From the NCBI RefSeq assembly GCF_002000025.1, contig NZ_MUZV01000009.1, forward strand, positions 142,007 to 206,006: a DNA stretch of 64,000 bases, read 5' to 3'. The DNA is from Cognaticolwellia aestuarii. Its GTDB lineage: Bacteria; Pseudomonadota; Gammaproteobacteria; Enterobacterales; Alteromonadaceae. A program made the position numbers and the translations under genes. The notes under the pieces are model-generated. The model saw nothing but the letters and a program-made list of their open reading frames with translations, ran no database searches and had not been told where the DNA came from. Positions 33,686 through 42,046 of this stretch are shown one piece after another (position 1 is the first letter of the stretch; the number at the start of each line of letters is the position of its first letter).

Positions 33686-35074
33686 CTATTGACTACCCAC
33701 ATCTTTGATATCTATTTGTTGTACTTTTCCATATTTTGCAACCGCATCATTTAATTGAGATGCTTTACCGATGATAACCATTTGTAAATTTTCTTTTGGA
33801 AAGTACTTGTTGATCAGTTGCTGTGTTTTGGCAACGGTTAATGAATTCACTTGTTGTTCAAATGTGTTGATATAACGCTCGTCAAAATTATAACTGTACA
33901 TTTGTCCTAAGAGGTTGCTTAAATCTTGTGATGTTTCAAATTTAGGCGGAAACTTACCTTTTACGTATGCTTTAGCTGAAGCTAATGTTTCATGATCAAT
34001 CCCCTGTAACCATAAACGACGGTAGGTAGTTAATGCCAGATCAATAGCTTCTACCGTACTCGCGGTTTTTGTAAAGCTTGAGATAGCAAAACTTCCTGCA
34101 TGGCTATAGTGAGTAAATTGACTTTTAGCACCATAGGTTAATCCTGAGTTAACACGCAATTCGTCATTTAACCACGAAGTAAAGCGATCACCTAAAATTG
34201 TGTTAATTACAGATATACCGACTAAGTCTGGTGTATTTCGTGCAATACCAAGTCCGCCAATGGCAAATGTTGACTCGATAGCATCGGCTTTGTTAACTAA
34301 CAATACTTTTGCTTGTGTTAAAGGTTTTGGTAGTGTTATTTCCGCTGGTGTTATTTTGTTGTGATTATTCCAGTCTGAAAACAATGCGTTGACTTGTTTT
34401 AACATGGCTTGACTATTGAAGTCTCCAACCACGACAATCGCCGAATTTTTTGGTTGATACCATTGTTTATGGAAAGCCTTAACATCGGAGAGTTTTATTT
34501 TTCTGATCGAATCAGCATGACCTGTTGTTATGGCATTGTAGCTAGAGTCAGCAAAAACCATCTGCTTAAAATAGTTATTGATCACTGACTTTGGGCTCTC
34601 TTTGTTTTGCTCTAATGTCAGTAAATGCTGTTTTTTCTTTTTATCAAACTCATTGCTTGAAAATTTTGGATGAGTGATAACATTTTTTAGTAATGCTAGC
34701 ATCTCTGTTTGATCTTTCTCGGCGAACGAGTTCCCAATATACGACGATTCACTATCCGCATAGGTGGAAATGTTGGCACCAATAAAGTCTACTGTTTCAT
34801 TAATTTGAGCTTTTGAGCGTTGTTCAGTACCTAGCAGTAAATTCTCAGCGGTTAAATAGGCTAAGCCCGCAATTGAGTCATTAATAGCACCAGCTTTAAC
34901 CACAATATTGACATCGATAAGTGGTACTTCATGCTGCTCCATTAAGTAAACGGTTAAGCCGTTATCTAAAGTGACTTTTTGATATTCAGGTAAGGTGTAA
35001 TCTGCATTAGCTTGCAATGTAAAAAAAGTGAAGCCGCAAATTGCTAAAGTCGTTAATAGCTTATAAATCCGCAT
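33686..35074 (-). CDS. M16 family peptidase, non-catalytic partner subunit
   Basis: A 462-residue exported protein (signal MRIYKLLTTLAICGFTFFTL) with the M16 fold. At the place of the HxxEH zinc motif it reads AGLAYLTAENLLLGTEQRSK, lacking both His, so it should not bind catalytic zinc. Its C-terminal half has the NSGLTYGAKSQF motif, whose Tyr with an Arg (ELRVNSGL) forms the substrate-binding R/Y pair known for inactive subunits of heterodimeric M16B peptidases. The gene starts 14 bp inside the upstream catalytic M16 gene, consistent with coupled production of a heterodimer. Confidence 0.88.
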   Translation of the reverse strand: MRIYKLLTTLAICGFTFFTLQANADYTLPEYQKVTLDNGLTVYLMEQHEVPLIDVNIVVKAGAINDSIAGLAYLTAENLLLGTEQRSKAQINETVDFIGANISTYADSESSYIGNSFAEKDQTEMLALLKNVITHPKFSSNEFDKKKKQHLLTLEQNKESPKSVINNYFKQMVFADSSYNAITTGHADSIRKIKLSDVKAFHKQWYQPKNSAIVVVGDFNSQAMLKQVNALFSDWNNHNKITPAEITLPKPLTQAKVLLVNKADAIESTFAIGGLGIARNTPDLVGISVINTILGDRFTSWLNDELRVNSGLTYGAKSQFTHYSHAGSFAISSFTKTASTVEAIDLALTTYRRLWLQGIDHETLASAKAYVKGKFPPKFETSQDLSNLLGQMYSYNFDERYINTFEQQVNSLTVAKTQQLINKYFPKENLQMVIIGKASQLNDAVAKYGKVQQIDIKDVGSQ

Positions 35075-36416
35075 CGTTGCTGTCCTTTTCAGAAGATAAA
35101 ATACCGACAGTGCGGTTTGATTTAATTAAATATTGTTTTGCAACACGTTGAATATCAGCAACGGTAACTTTGTTATACGCTTGTGGTGCAGAAAATAGCT
35201 TATTGTAGTCACCAAAGTACAGCTCGTAAGAGCCTATAGTGTTAGCTTTACCATTAATGGTTGCCATAGTGCGATAAAAGTTAACCAGTTTGGTATTTTT
35301 AACTTTTTCTAACTCTTTAGCGTTAACACCATTTTTAATAATGTTATTTACCTCTTTAACTACTGCCATTTTTAATGTTTCAGCACTAATATCTTTGGCG
35401 GCTACGGCATAAATGTAGAAAAGATTTGGGTCAATACTTTCAGGTAAATATGTAAACAAATCACTGGCAACTTGTTGCTCATCAATGAGTGATTTATACA
35501 AGCGTGAACTTTGTCCTGTGGCTAGGATATCGTTGAGAATATCTAAAGCGTAGTAATCTTCATGTTGAGTGTTTGGTACATGGTAAGCCATCATGATGTT
35601 AGGAGTGGTTACAGATGCTTTGTGGACATAAACTGTGCGTTCACCTTTTTGCTCTGGTTCAACGGTATGTACATCTCTTGGGGCCGGTTGCGCAGGAATA
35701 GGCTCAAAGTACTTTTTGGCGAGTTGCTTTACTTGCTCGGTAGTTACGTCGCCGGCGATAACTACAACGGCGTTATTTGGCGCATAATAGGTAGCATGAT
35801 ATTTTTTTAAATCTTCTAATCGCCAATTTTCAATATCTGAAGCATGACCAATAACAGACCAACTATATGGGTGGGCTCTAAAAGCGGCACCTTTTACTTC
35901 TTGCCAAATGGCTCTAAAGTTTGAGTTTTCAAGCCCAGTAGTTCGCTCTGAAGACACCACTCCGCGCTCACTATTAACACTTTTTTCCTCAATGGCTAAA
36001 TTAGCAATACGATCAGCTTCCAAGTCAAAAATAGTTTCTATTGCGTCGGTTGGAAACCAATTAGTATAAACCGTTAAGTTTTCACTGGTGTAAGCATTAT
36101 TTGAACCACCGGCGGCTTCCATTGTGCGATCAAACATCTTCGGTCCATATTTTTTGGCACCGTTAAACATCATATGTTCAAAAAAGTGCGAAAGGCCAGT
36201 AATGCCTGGCACTTCATTTCGTGAGCCAACTTTCCAAAACAAGTACATATTGGCGTTGGGAATAGATTCATCTTCAAGTACGATGATTTTCATGCCATTA
36301 CTGAGTGTGAACGTGTTGACGTCTTCAGCTTGGGTTATTGCGTAACTGGTGTTGGAAAAACATAGCAATAAAAGGGAAAGCCGAATAACTGTCGACTTTA
36401 ACTTGGTAAGGTTCAT
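35061..36416 (-). CDS. M16 family zinc peptidase, catalytic subunit
   Basis: A 451-residue exported peptidase. The inverted zinc motif is in GITGLSHFFEHMMFNGAKKY (HFFEH), with the distal Glu expected in SVNSERGVVSSER, about 75 residues later. The remainder (VVIAGDVTTEQVKQLAKKYF and the C-terminal domain) is normal for M16B. A signal peptide (VIRLSLLLLCFSNTSYA) directs it to the periplasm. Together with the overlapping partner it should form a two-subunit peptidase for small peptides. It is preceded by a 419-bp gap. Confidence 0.9.
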   Translation of the reverse strand: MNLTKLKSTVIRLSLLLLCFSNTSYAITQAEDVNTFTLSNGMKIIVLEDESIPNANMYLFWKVGSRNEVPGITGLSHFFEHMMFNGAKKYGPKMFDRTMEAAGGSNNAYTSENLTVYTNWFPTDAIETIFDLEADRIANLAIEEKSVNSERGVVSSERTTGLENSNFRAIWQEVKGAAFRAHPYSWSVIGHASDIENWRLEDLKKYHATYYAPNNAVVVIAGDVTTEQVKQLAKKYFEPIPAQPAPRDVHTVEPEQKGERTVYVHKASVTTPNIMMAYHVPNTQHEDYYALDILNDILATGQSSRLYKSLIDEQQVASDLFTYLPESIDPNLFYIYAVAAKDISAETLKMAVVKEVNNIIKNGVNAKELEKVKNTKLVNFYRTMATINGKANTIGSYELYFGDYNKLFSAPQAYNKVTVADIQRVAKQYLIKSNRTVGILSSEKDSNDADL

Positions 36417-36835
36417 AGGTTAACTCCAATTAGCCTATCGATAATTTAAGGTGTTAATATTATGTTAATTTACGGTAATTTACTAGCTGTGATTAAGCGA
36501 TGTAAGGACTACTTTATAAATAATGGTTAGATTGATGAATAAGCAATCTTAAGGTGATTACGATGATATTTTAAGTGCTTTATTTGCTATTACACTAGTC
36601 AAGTTAGTACTGTTTTATAGGCTTGGAGTCAGTTGCATTCTATTATTTAAAAATACTACCTAGTTACTGAGTAGCGCTAAAGGTTAATGTGCAATGGTAG
36701 GTCTGCTGTATCGGCTTTATTGAGACAATATAACCTTGAGGGAATATAACCTTGAAGAAATATAATCGCTCGACAATATAGTCATGTGCATATTATCGAG
36801 CGATACAGGTATAACTTGGCTATGCCTAAGCTTGC
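36417..36835. other. Intergenic region between M49 and M16 genes, with short repeats and a hairpin
   Basis: No gene is seen. It carries a short direct repeat (AATATAACCTTGA near 36727 and 36743, 16 bp apart) and an imperfect 15-bp-arm hairpin at 36765-36804 just past the M49 stop. The half nearer 36416 should hold the M16 operon promoter. Confidence 0.5.
36765..36804 (-). terminator. Hairpin just downstream of the M49 peptidase gene
   Basis: ATCGCTCGACAATAT (36765-36779) pairs with 36790-36804 with one G-T pair and a 10-base loop. It is 32 bp after the minus-strand stop codon. The following minus-strand sequence is only moderately T-rich (ATATTTCTT), so it is a probable but weak terminator. 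Confidence 0.5.
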
Positions 36836-38491
36836 TTAGTTTAACCCCAGTACTTTTTTACCTTGTTTAAAAGTAATATCAACAGGGATATTTGCTTTTT
36901 CTAAACTGGCTAAATCTTCAGCTAAACTGCTGTTAATCACACCACTTTTTGCAACAAGTTGCTCGACGCCATCGTAATCGCCATTGCCTTGTAAAGTTAA
37001 AATCAACTCTGATAATGAGTCAATCGAAGCAGTCATTTTTGCGACATTAACTTTATAAAGCCCTTGCTCATTTCGCGTGAAAGCGCCTTGCTCAGCAAAG
37101 TAGTTAAAGCGGACCATGTTCGCTTTACCATGTGCAGAGCTAGCACCAAAACGTACCGAGCGGAATATACCGGCTAAGAATGTTGTGTAGTAGTCTTCTA
37201 ATGCACCTTCAGTGATAACATTTTTTGCTAATAGTTGGCGTATCATGTACAAGCCAAGAATATCAGCTTTGCCTTCTTCTAAAGCTGAAGCATGCTCTTT
37301 TAATGACTGGCGTACTGTGCCTTTGCCATTAATGGTATTTTTAATACCTAAACCATGAGCAACTTCATGGAACATAGTGTTAGCGAAGAATGCCGTGAAG
37401 GTTACATTCTTGCGTTGTTCAGGCACAATTAATGTTTCAGAAATCGGTGTCATGATGGCATCGAATTTTGCACGCATCGCATTTTTTAACTGTAAACGAC
37501 GAGTACCTTTTTCTAACTGCACCTGTTCGTCATTCGGTAAGTTAATGGCGATTGTTTTACCGCCGGCATTTGCATGACCGGCATAGTAAATAACATCGTA
37601 AGCATTTAAGTCAGCGTCAGAGCCTGGCACTTCTGTTTTGTATTTGTTACTTACCGGTAAGCCACGTTGTAATTCAGGTAAAAACTCGGCATATTTAGCA
37701 AGTTTTTCACTCCATGACATATCTTTGATCAGCACGTAAGATTCAAACGCGGCACGATAACCAAAGAGTTGATCTTCATAGGTTTCAATAGGGCCAATGA
37801 CAATATCAATTGGGTTGTTCTTCATGTCCATCCAAGCAAAGTCAGATGCTTGGAAGTCATCGTTACGTAATGCTTTTGCACGCATGTTTAGATAATTTGC
37901 AAATTCTTTATCGTCGGCCAAGGTTGATGCTTTTTCTAAAATTACCGCGATACGATTAATTTCATCGCTATAAGCTTCTGAAAAGGCAATGCTGCTCAAT
38001 TCACCATTGTTGGTTCTCAATACAAGTGAGTACAAGCCATTTTTGTCATTAAAGGTGGCTTGTTCAAATTCTGCTTTAGTCATATCTGCAGGATAAAACT
38101 GTGCGCCATGACTTTTTGCTGGTGTGTTTGTTAAAAACGCTTTATCGCCATTTAATCGATCCCACGGACCATAGTTAATACGAGCAAACTCTCGTACTTT
38201 TTCATCACTAATTGAGGCTAAAAAGCTCTTTTTATCTTGACCAAATGCTTGCTGCCAAAACAAGCCATCGATAATATCTGATGCTTCGATAAGTAATGAC
38301 AACATTTGCTTTTGGTTCGCTGATAGGTGCGATAAGTCAGCATTTAAAGTTACGGTTTTATAGATATCTAAGCGGTCTTGATATTCAGGTAATAAATTGA
38401 CGCTTGTTGGTGTTGTTGCTTCGTTTTGGTCTCCACAAGCGGTTAATGTACCAGCAATGAGAAGTAGGGAAGCGATTTTTGAAAGTTTCAT
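36836..38491 (-). CDS. M49-like dipeptidyl-peptidase III family zinc peptidase, lipoprotein
   Basis: A 551-residue protein with a lipoprotein signal (ASLLLIAGTLTACGDQNE). The zinc site is FANTMFHEVAHGLGIKNTIN, i.e. HEVAH (HExxH) in place of the HExxxH (HELLGH) of eukaryotic DPP III, and the second motif is ALEEGKADILGLYMI, corresponding to EExxAE/D. These two motifs and overall length point to the bacterial M49 relatives. It should release dipeptides from small peptides in the periplasm. It follows rpsT after a strong terminator, so it is a separate unit. Confidence 0.83.
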   Translation of the reverse strand: MKLSKIASLLLIAGTLTACGDQNEATTPTSVNLLPEYQDRLDIYKTVTLNADLSHLSANQKQMLSLLIEASDIIDGLFWQQAFGQDKKSFLASISDEKVREFARINYGPWDRLNGDKAFLTNTPAKSHGAQFYPADMTKAEFEQATFNDKNGLYSLVLRTNNGELSSIAFSEAYSDEINRIAVILEKASTLADDKEFANYLNMRAKALRNDDFQASDFAWMDMKNNPIDIVIGPIETYEDQLFGYRAAFESYVLIKDMSWSEKLAKYAEFLPELQRGLPVSNKYKTEVPGSDADLNAYDVIYYAGHANAGGKTIAINLPNDEQVQLEKGTRRLQLKNAMRAKFDAIMTPISETLIVPEQRKNVTFTAFFANTMFHEVAHGLGIKNTINGKGTVRQSLKEHASALEEGKADILGLYMIRQLLAKNVITEGALEDYYTTFLAGIFRSVRFGASSAHGKANMVRFNYFAEQGAFTRNEQGLYKVNVAKMTASIDSLSELILTLQGNGDYDGVEQLVAKSGVINSSLAEDLASLEKANIPVDITFKQGKKVLGLN

Positions 38492-38592
38492 GCAAAGTCT
38501 CTATTAATAAATACCGGCTAGAGACTAACAAAATCACTGATAAGCGCAAGGCTTGAAATGAATAAAGCTAATTTACAGTGATTTTTACCTAT

Positions 38593-38619
38593 AAAAAAAC
38601 CGGCCTAAGCCGGTTTTTT
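38593..38619 (-). terminator. Rho-independent terminator downstream of rpsT
   Basis: AACCGGC / GCCGGTT stem with loop CTAA, flanked by runs of A and T on either side, 16 bp beyond the rpsT stop on the minus strand. Confidence 0.92.
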
Positions 38620-38634
38620 AATTCTTTACAAAAA

Positions 38635-38895
38635 TTAAAGCGCTTTAATAGCAGCGTTTAAACGACTCTTACTACGAGCTGCTTTATTTTTGTGAATAAG
38701 ACCTTTGCTTGCATAACGATCTAAGATCGGTGCAGCAGCAGCAAATTCTGTAGATGCTTTTTCTTTGTCACCGGCTTCGATAGCAGAAATTACTTTTTTA
38801 AGTAAAGTACGCATCATTGAGCGACGGCTTGCATTGTGTTGACGGCGCTTTTCAGATTGTAATGCGCGCTTCTTAGCAGACTTTGAGTTAGCCAA
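38635..38895 (-). CDS. rpsT: 30S ribosomal protein S20
   Basis: An 86-residue basic protein that binds 16S rRNA early in 30S assembly. The sequence [20 protein letters not shown] plus [10 protein letters not shown] is unmistakable S20, and the end [20 protein letters not shown] is conserved. AGGAG precedes the start by seven bases. It is divergent from murJ, the classical gammaproteobacterial arrangement. Its leader includes a short palindrome around 38924-38938; S20 controls its own translation in E. coli, and I cannot tell if that happens here. Confidence 0.97.
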   Translation of the reverse strand: MANSKSAKKRALQSEKRRQHNASRRSMMRTLLKKVISAIEAGDKEKASTEFAAAAPILDRYASKGLIHKNKAARSKSRLNAAIKAL

Positions 38896-39314
38896 GGTGA
38901 ACTCCTAAAATTGAATAAATATTGCCTAAATTTAAGGCGACGAAATATGCCTGTTTTTAACTGGTTTGTCAAACAATTTACAGCTTTAATTTGACCGTTC
39001 GGATTATTACCCGTTTGTATAAATAAAACCAATGGATGCATTCTAAAGTTTTTAGTCAAAAGTTGAAAGGGTTGTTGTACTTTGATTGTATTAATTTTCG
39101 ATATATTTCATCTTTAATAGTGCTTTTTGCCCGATATTTCAGTTTAAAGCGTTATTGCTCAAGCTATCTGCTCACTAAGTGAACAGAGTTCTTTGTGCAA
39201 TTAAAATACTTGTTTATCAATTTATAAAAGCCGCATAATACTCCCCTGAGCGGTTTATTATTGTTAATGTACTTTGTTCAGTATAAAAATATTGGTGAAA
39301 TAGGATTAAATCGT

Positions 39315-40895
39315 TTGAGTAAAAAATTAATTAAGTCAGGGATTATTGTCAGTGTAATGACATTAGTATCGCGTATTCTTGGCTTAGTACGAGATGTAGT
39401 TATAGCGAACTTTATGGGCGCTGGCGCGTCAGCTGATGTTTTCTTTTTTGCCAATAAAATTCCCAACTTTCTACGCCGGCTGTTTGCCGAAGGAGCTTTT
39501 GCACAGGCTTTTGTACCAGTATTAAGTGAATATCATACCCTTGATGAGCAAAATAAGACGAATGAAACACGTAAGTTAATTGCCCAAGTATCAGGTACGC
39601 TTGGTGTTGTTATCACACTCGTGACTTTGTTTGGCATGATAGCATCGCCAGTGTTTGTTGCATTATTTGGCTTTGGCTGGTTCTTAGACTGGTTAAACGA
39701 TGGGCCTGCCAGTGAGAAGTTTGACCTTGCGAGTACCTTATTAAAAATAACCTTTCCTTATCTTTGGTTTGTCAGTATTACGGCTTTATCGGGTGCCATA
39801 CTCAATACCTATGGTCGCTTTGCTGTTTCAGCATTCACCCCCGTTTTATTAAATGTTGGCGTTATAGCTTGTGCTATTTATTTAGCGCCGGTTATGGATA
39901 ACCCTGCTTTTGGCCTTGCTTGGGGGGTATTTTTAGGAGGCTTTCTACAGTTTGCTTTTCAATTGCCATTTTTATATCGAGCAGGGGCTTTAATTAAGCC
40001 AAAATGGGCCTGGCATGCACCAGGTGTTGTCAAAATACGTAAATTGATTATCCCAGCGCTTTTTGGTGTATCAGTCACGCAAATTAATTTATTACTTGAT
40101 ACTATTATTGCCAGTATGTTGATTACGGGCTCTATCAGTTGGCTATATTATGCTGACCGATTACTTGAATTTCCACTCGGTTTATTTGGTATTGGAATTG
40201 CTACCGTTATCCTACCAAGCTTAGCAAAACTGCATACTAAAAAAGATACTCAAGAGTTCAGTGATACAATAGATTGGGGCTTGAGAGTTGTTTCATTATT
40301 TGGCTGGCCCGCCTTAGCTGGTTTGATGGTGTTAGCGCAACCTATTATTATGGTGCTGTTTATGCGAGGGGAATTTACTCAGCATGAAGTATTACAAGTA
40401 TCTTATGCGTTATTTGCTTATCTTTCCGGCTTGCTTAGTTTCATGTTTATTAAAGTGTTAGCTCCTGGCTATTATGCCCGCCAAGATACAAAAACACCGG
40501 TTAAAATAGCCATTAAAGCTATGGTAGCTAATATGGCCTTTAATATAATGTTAGCGCCTTTTTTTGGTTATGTTGGTTTAGCTATTGCAACGACGCTATC
40601 AGCAACGTTAAATGCCATGATGTTATATCATGGCTTAAAGTCAGCTAATGTGTTTCAGTTATCGCGTAAAACTTGGTGGTTTATTATTCGCTTGATTTGT
40701 GCTGCCACGGTAATGGCTGTGATAGTTTATTACCTATCGCCAACATTTAATGTTTGGCTTGCTTTGAGTTTTGTTGAACAGGTAACGCAACTTTTGATCT
40801 GTATTGTTTGTGGCATTTCAAGTTATTTAGTTTGTTTATTATTGCTCGGTATTCGACTTTCAGATATAAAAGTCGCTGGAAAACCTTCAAATTAA
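39315..40895 (+). CDS. murJ: Lipid II flippase MurJ
   Basis: Polytopic inner-membrane protein of the MOP superfamily that moves lipid II to the periplasm for peptidoglycan synthesis. The N-terminus has VSRILGLVRDVVIANFMGAG and IPNFLRRLFAEGAFAQAFVP, both diagnostic, with FWLDWLNDG and YADRLLEFPLGLFGIGIATV later. About 14 hydrophobic segments can be traced. The start is put at a TTG at 39315 because TAGGA lies at a proper distance and E. coli MurJ begins there; an ATG at 39261 would add 18 residues. Resulting length is 526 residues. Confidence 0.95.
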   Translation: MSKKLIKSGIIVSVMTLVSRILGLVRDVVIANFMGAGASADVFFFANKIPNFLRRLFAEGAFAQAFVPVLSEYHTLDEQNKTNETRKLIAQVSGTLGVVITLVTLFGMIASPVFVALFGFGWFLDWLNDGPASEKFDLASTLLKITFPYLWFVSITALSGAILNTYGRFAVSAFTPVLLNVGVIACAIYLAPVMDNPAFGLAWGVFLGGFLQFAFQLPFLYRAGALIKPKWAWHAPGVVKIRKLIIPALFGVSVTQINLLLDTIIASMLITGSISWLYYADRLLEFPLGLFGIGIATVILPSLAKLHTKKDTQEFSDTIDWGLRVVSLFGWPALAGLMVLAQPIIMVLFMRGEFTQHEVLQVSYALFAYLSGLLSFMFIKVLAPGYYARQDTKTPVKIAIKAMVANMAFNIMLAPFFGYVGLAIATTLSATLNAMMLYHGLKSANVFQLSRKTWWFIIRLICAATVMAVIVYYLSPTFNVWLALSFVEQVTQLLICIVCGISSYLVCLLLLGIRLSDIKVAGKPSN

Positions 40896-41030
40896 TGTCG
40901 AATTTATCGCAAAAATAACTACGGCTAAGGGCTGATTCTTATTGCTGAGTGATATATAATTCATCAGTTTTTATTCTTTTATGATTTAGCTAATGGTAAA
41001 TATCTATTGGCAGTAAGGTTTTTTAATTAA

Positions 41031-41972
41031 ATGCAATTAACACGCGGCATTCATAACATGCGGATTAACGTCGATGAAAATCGTCAAGGCTGTGTGTTAA
41101 CAATTGGCAATTTTGATGGCGTTCATTTGGGGCATCAACAAGTTATTTTAGCCTTGGTTAAAAAAGCACGAGAGCTTAATTGTGAAGCAGCCGTGTTAGT
41201 GTTTGAGCCACAGCCACAAGAATTATTTTCCCCTGAAACTGCACCAGCAAGGTTATGCCGATTACGTGATAAGTATGCGTTATTAAAAAATCTTGGCGTG
41301 GATAGATTAATTTGTATCAATTTTAATAAAAAATTTGCTAGTCTAAACGCCGAAATTTTTATTAAAGACCTATTAGTAAAACGTTTAGCAATAAAGCATT
41401 TAATTGTTGGTGATGATTTTCGTTTTGGTAAAAACCGTCAAGGTAATTTTTCCATGTTAGAAGCGGCGGGGCAGCAATTTGGCTTCTCAGTCACTGATAC
41501 CGCAAGTCATAAGCTAGCAGGCTGTCGGGTTAGTAGTACCGCAATTAGGCAATTATTAGAAAAAGACGATTTGAGTGCAGCTGAGAGCATGCTCGGACGT
41601 CCTTATTCTATTATTGGTAAAGTATTTCATGGTGATAAACGTGGCCGTGAAATGGGTTTTCCTACTGCTAATGTAAGATTAAAGCGCCGAGTTTCTCCTG
41701 TTTCAGGAGTGTATGCGGTGCAGGTAAAAAGTCAGTTTGGTCAACACTTTGGTGTTGCTAATATTGGTTCAAGACCAACAGTTGCCGGAATTAGGCAGCA
41801 GTTAGAAGTACATATTTTTGATTTTGATAACAATTTGTATGGTGCAGTCATTGAGGTAGTTATGTTGAAAAAACTCCGCAGTGAACAGAGGTTTAGCTCG
41901 CTAACTGACCTTATAAAGCAAATTGCTATAGATACAGAACAGGCCCGCACTTTTGTGCAGAACTTAGCTTAA
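41031..41972 (+). CDS. ribF: Bifunctional riboflavin kinase / FAD synthetase RibF
   Basis: Makes FMN and FAD from riboflavin. The N-terminal nucleotidyltransferase domain has LTIGNFDGVHLGHQQVI, VGDDFRFGKNRQGNF and SSTAIRQLLE; the C-terminal kinase domain has GRPYSIIGKVFHGDKRGREM followed by GFPTAN and NIGSRPTV. The 313 residues are normal. It stands between murJ and ileS, the conserved order, 75 bp before ileS. Confidence 0.96.
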   Translation: MQLTRGIHNMRINVDENRQGCVLTIGNFDGVHLGHQQVILALVKKARELNCEAAVLVFEPQPQELFSPETAPARLCRLRDKYALLKNLGVDRLICINFNKKFASLNAEIFIKDLLVKRLAIKHLIVGDDFRFGKNRQGNFSMLEAAGQQFGFSVTDTASHKLAGCRVSSTAIRQLLEKDDLSAAESMLGRPYSIIGKVFHGDKRGREMGFPTANVRLKRRVSPVSGVYAVQVKSQFGQHFGVANIGSRPTVAGIRQQLEVHIFDFDNNLYGAVIEVVMLKKLRSEQRFSSLTDLIKQIAIDTEQARTFVQNLA

Positions 41973-42046
41973 TTTAATTCGGTTAAGAAAACACAACATA
42001 ACACTAAATAGAATATTAGTGACTACGACAACGGATATTAATTTTA

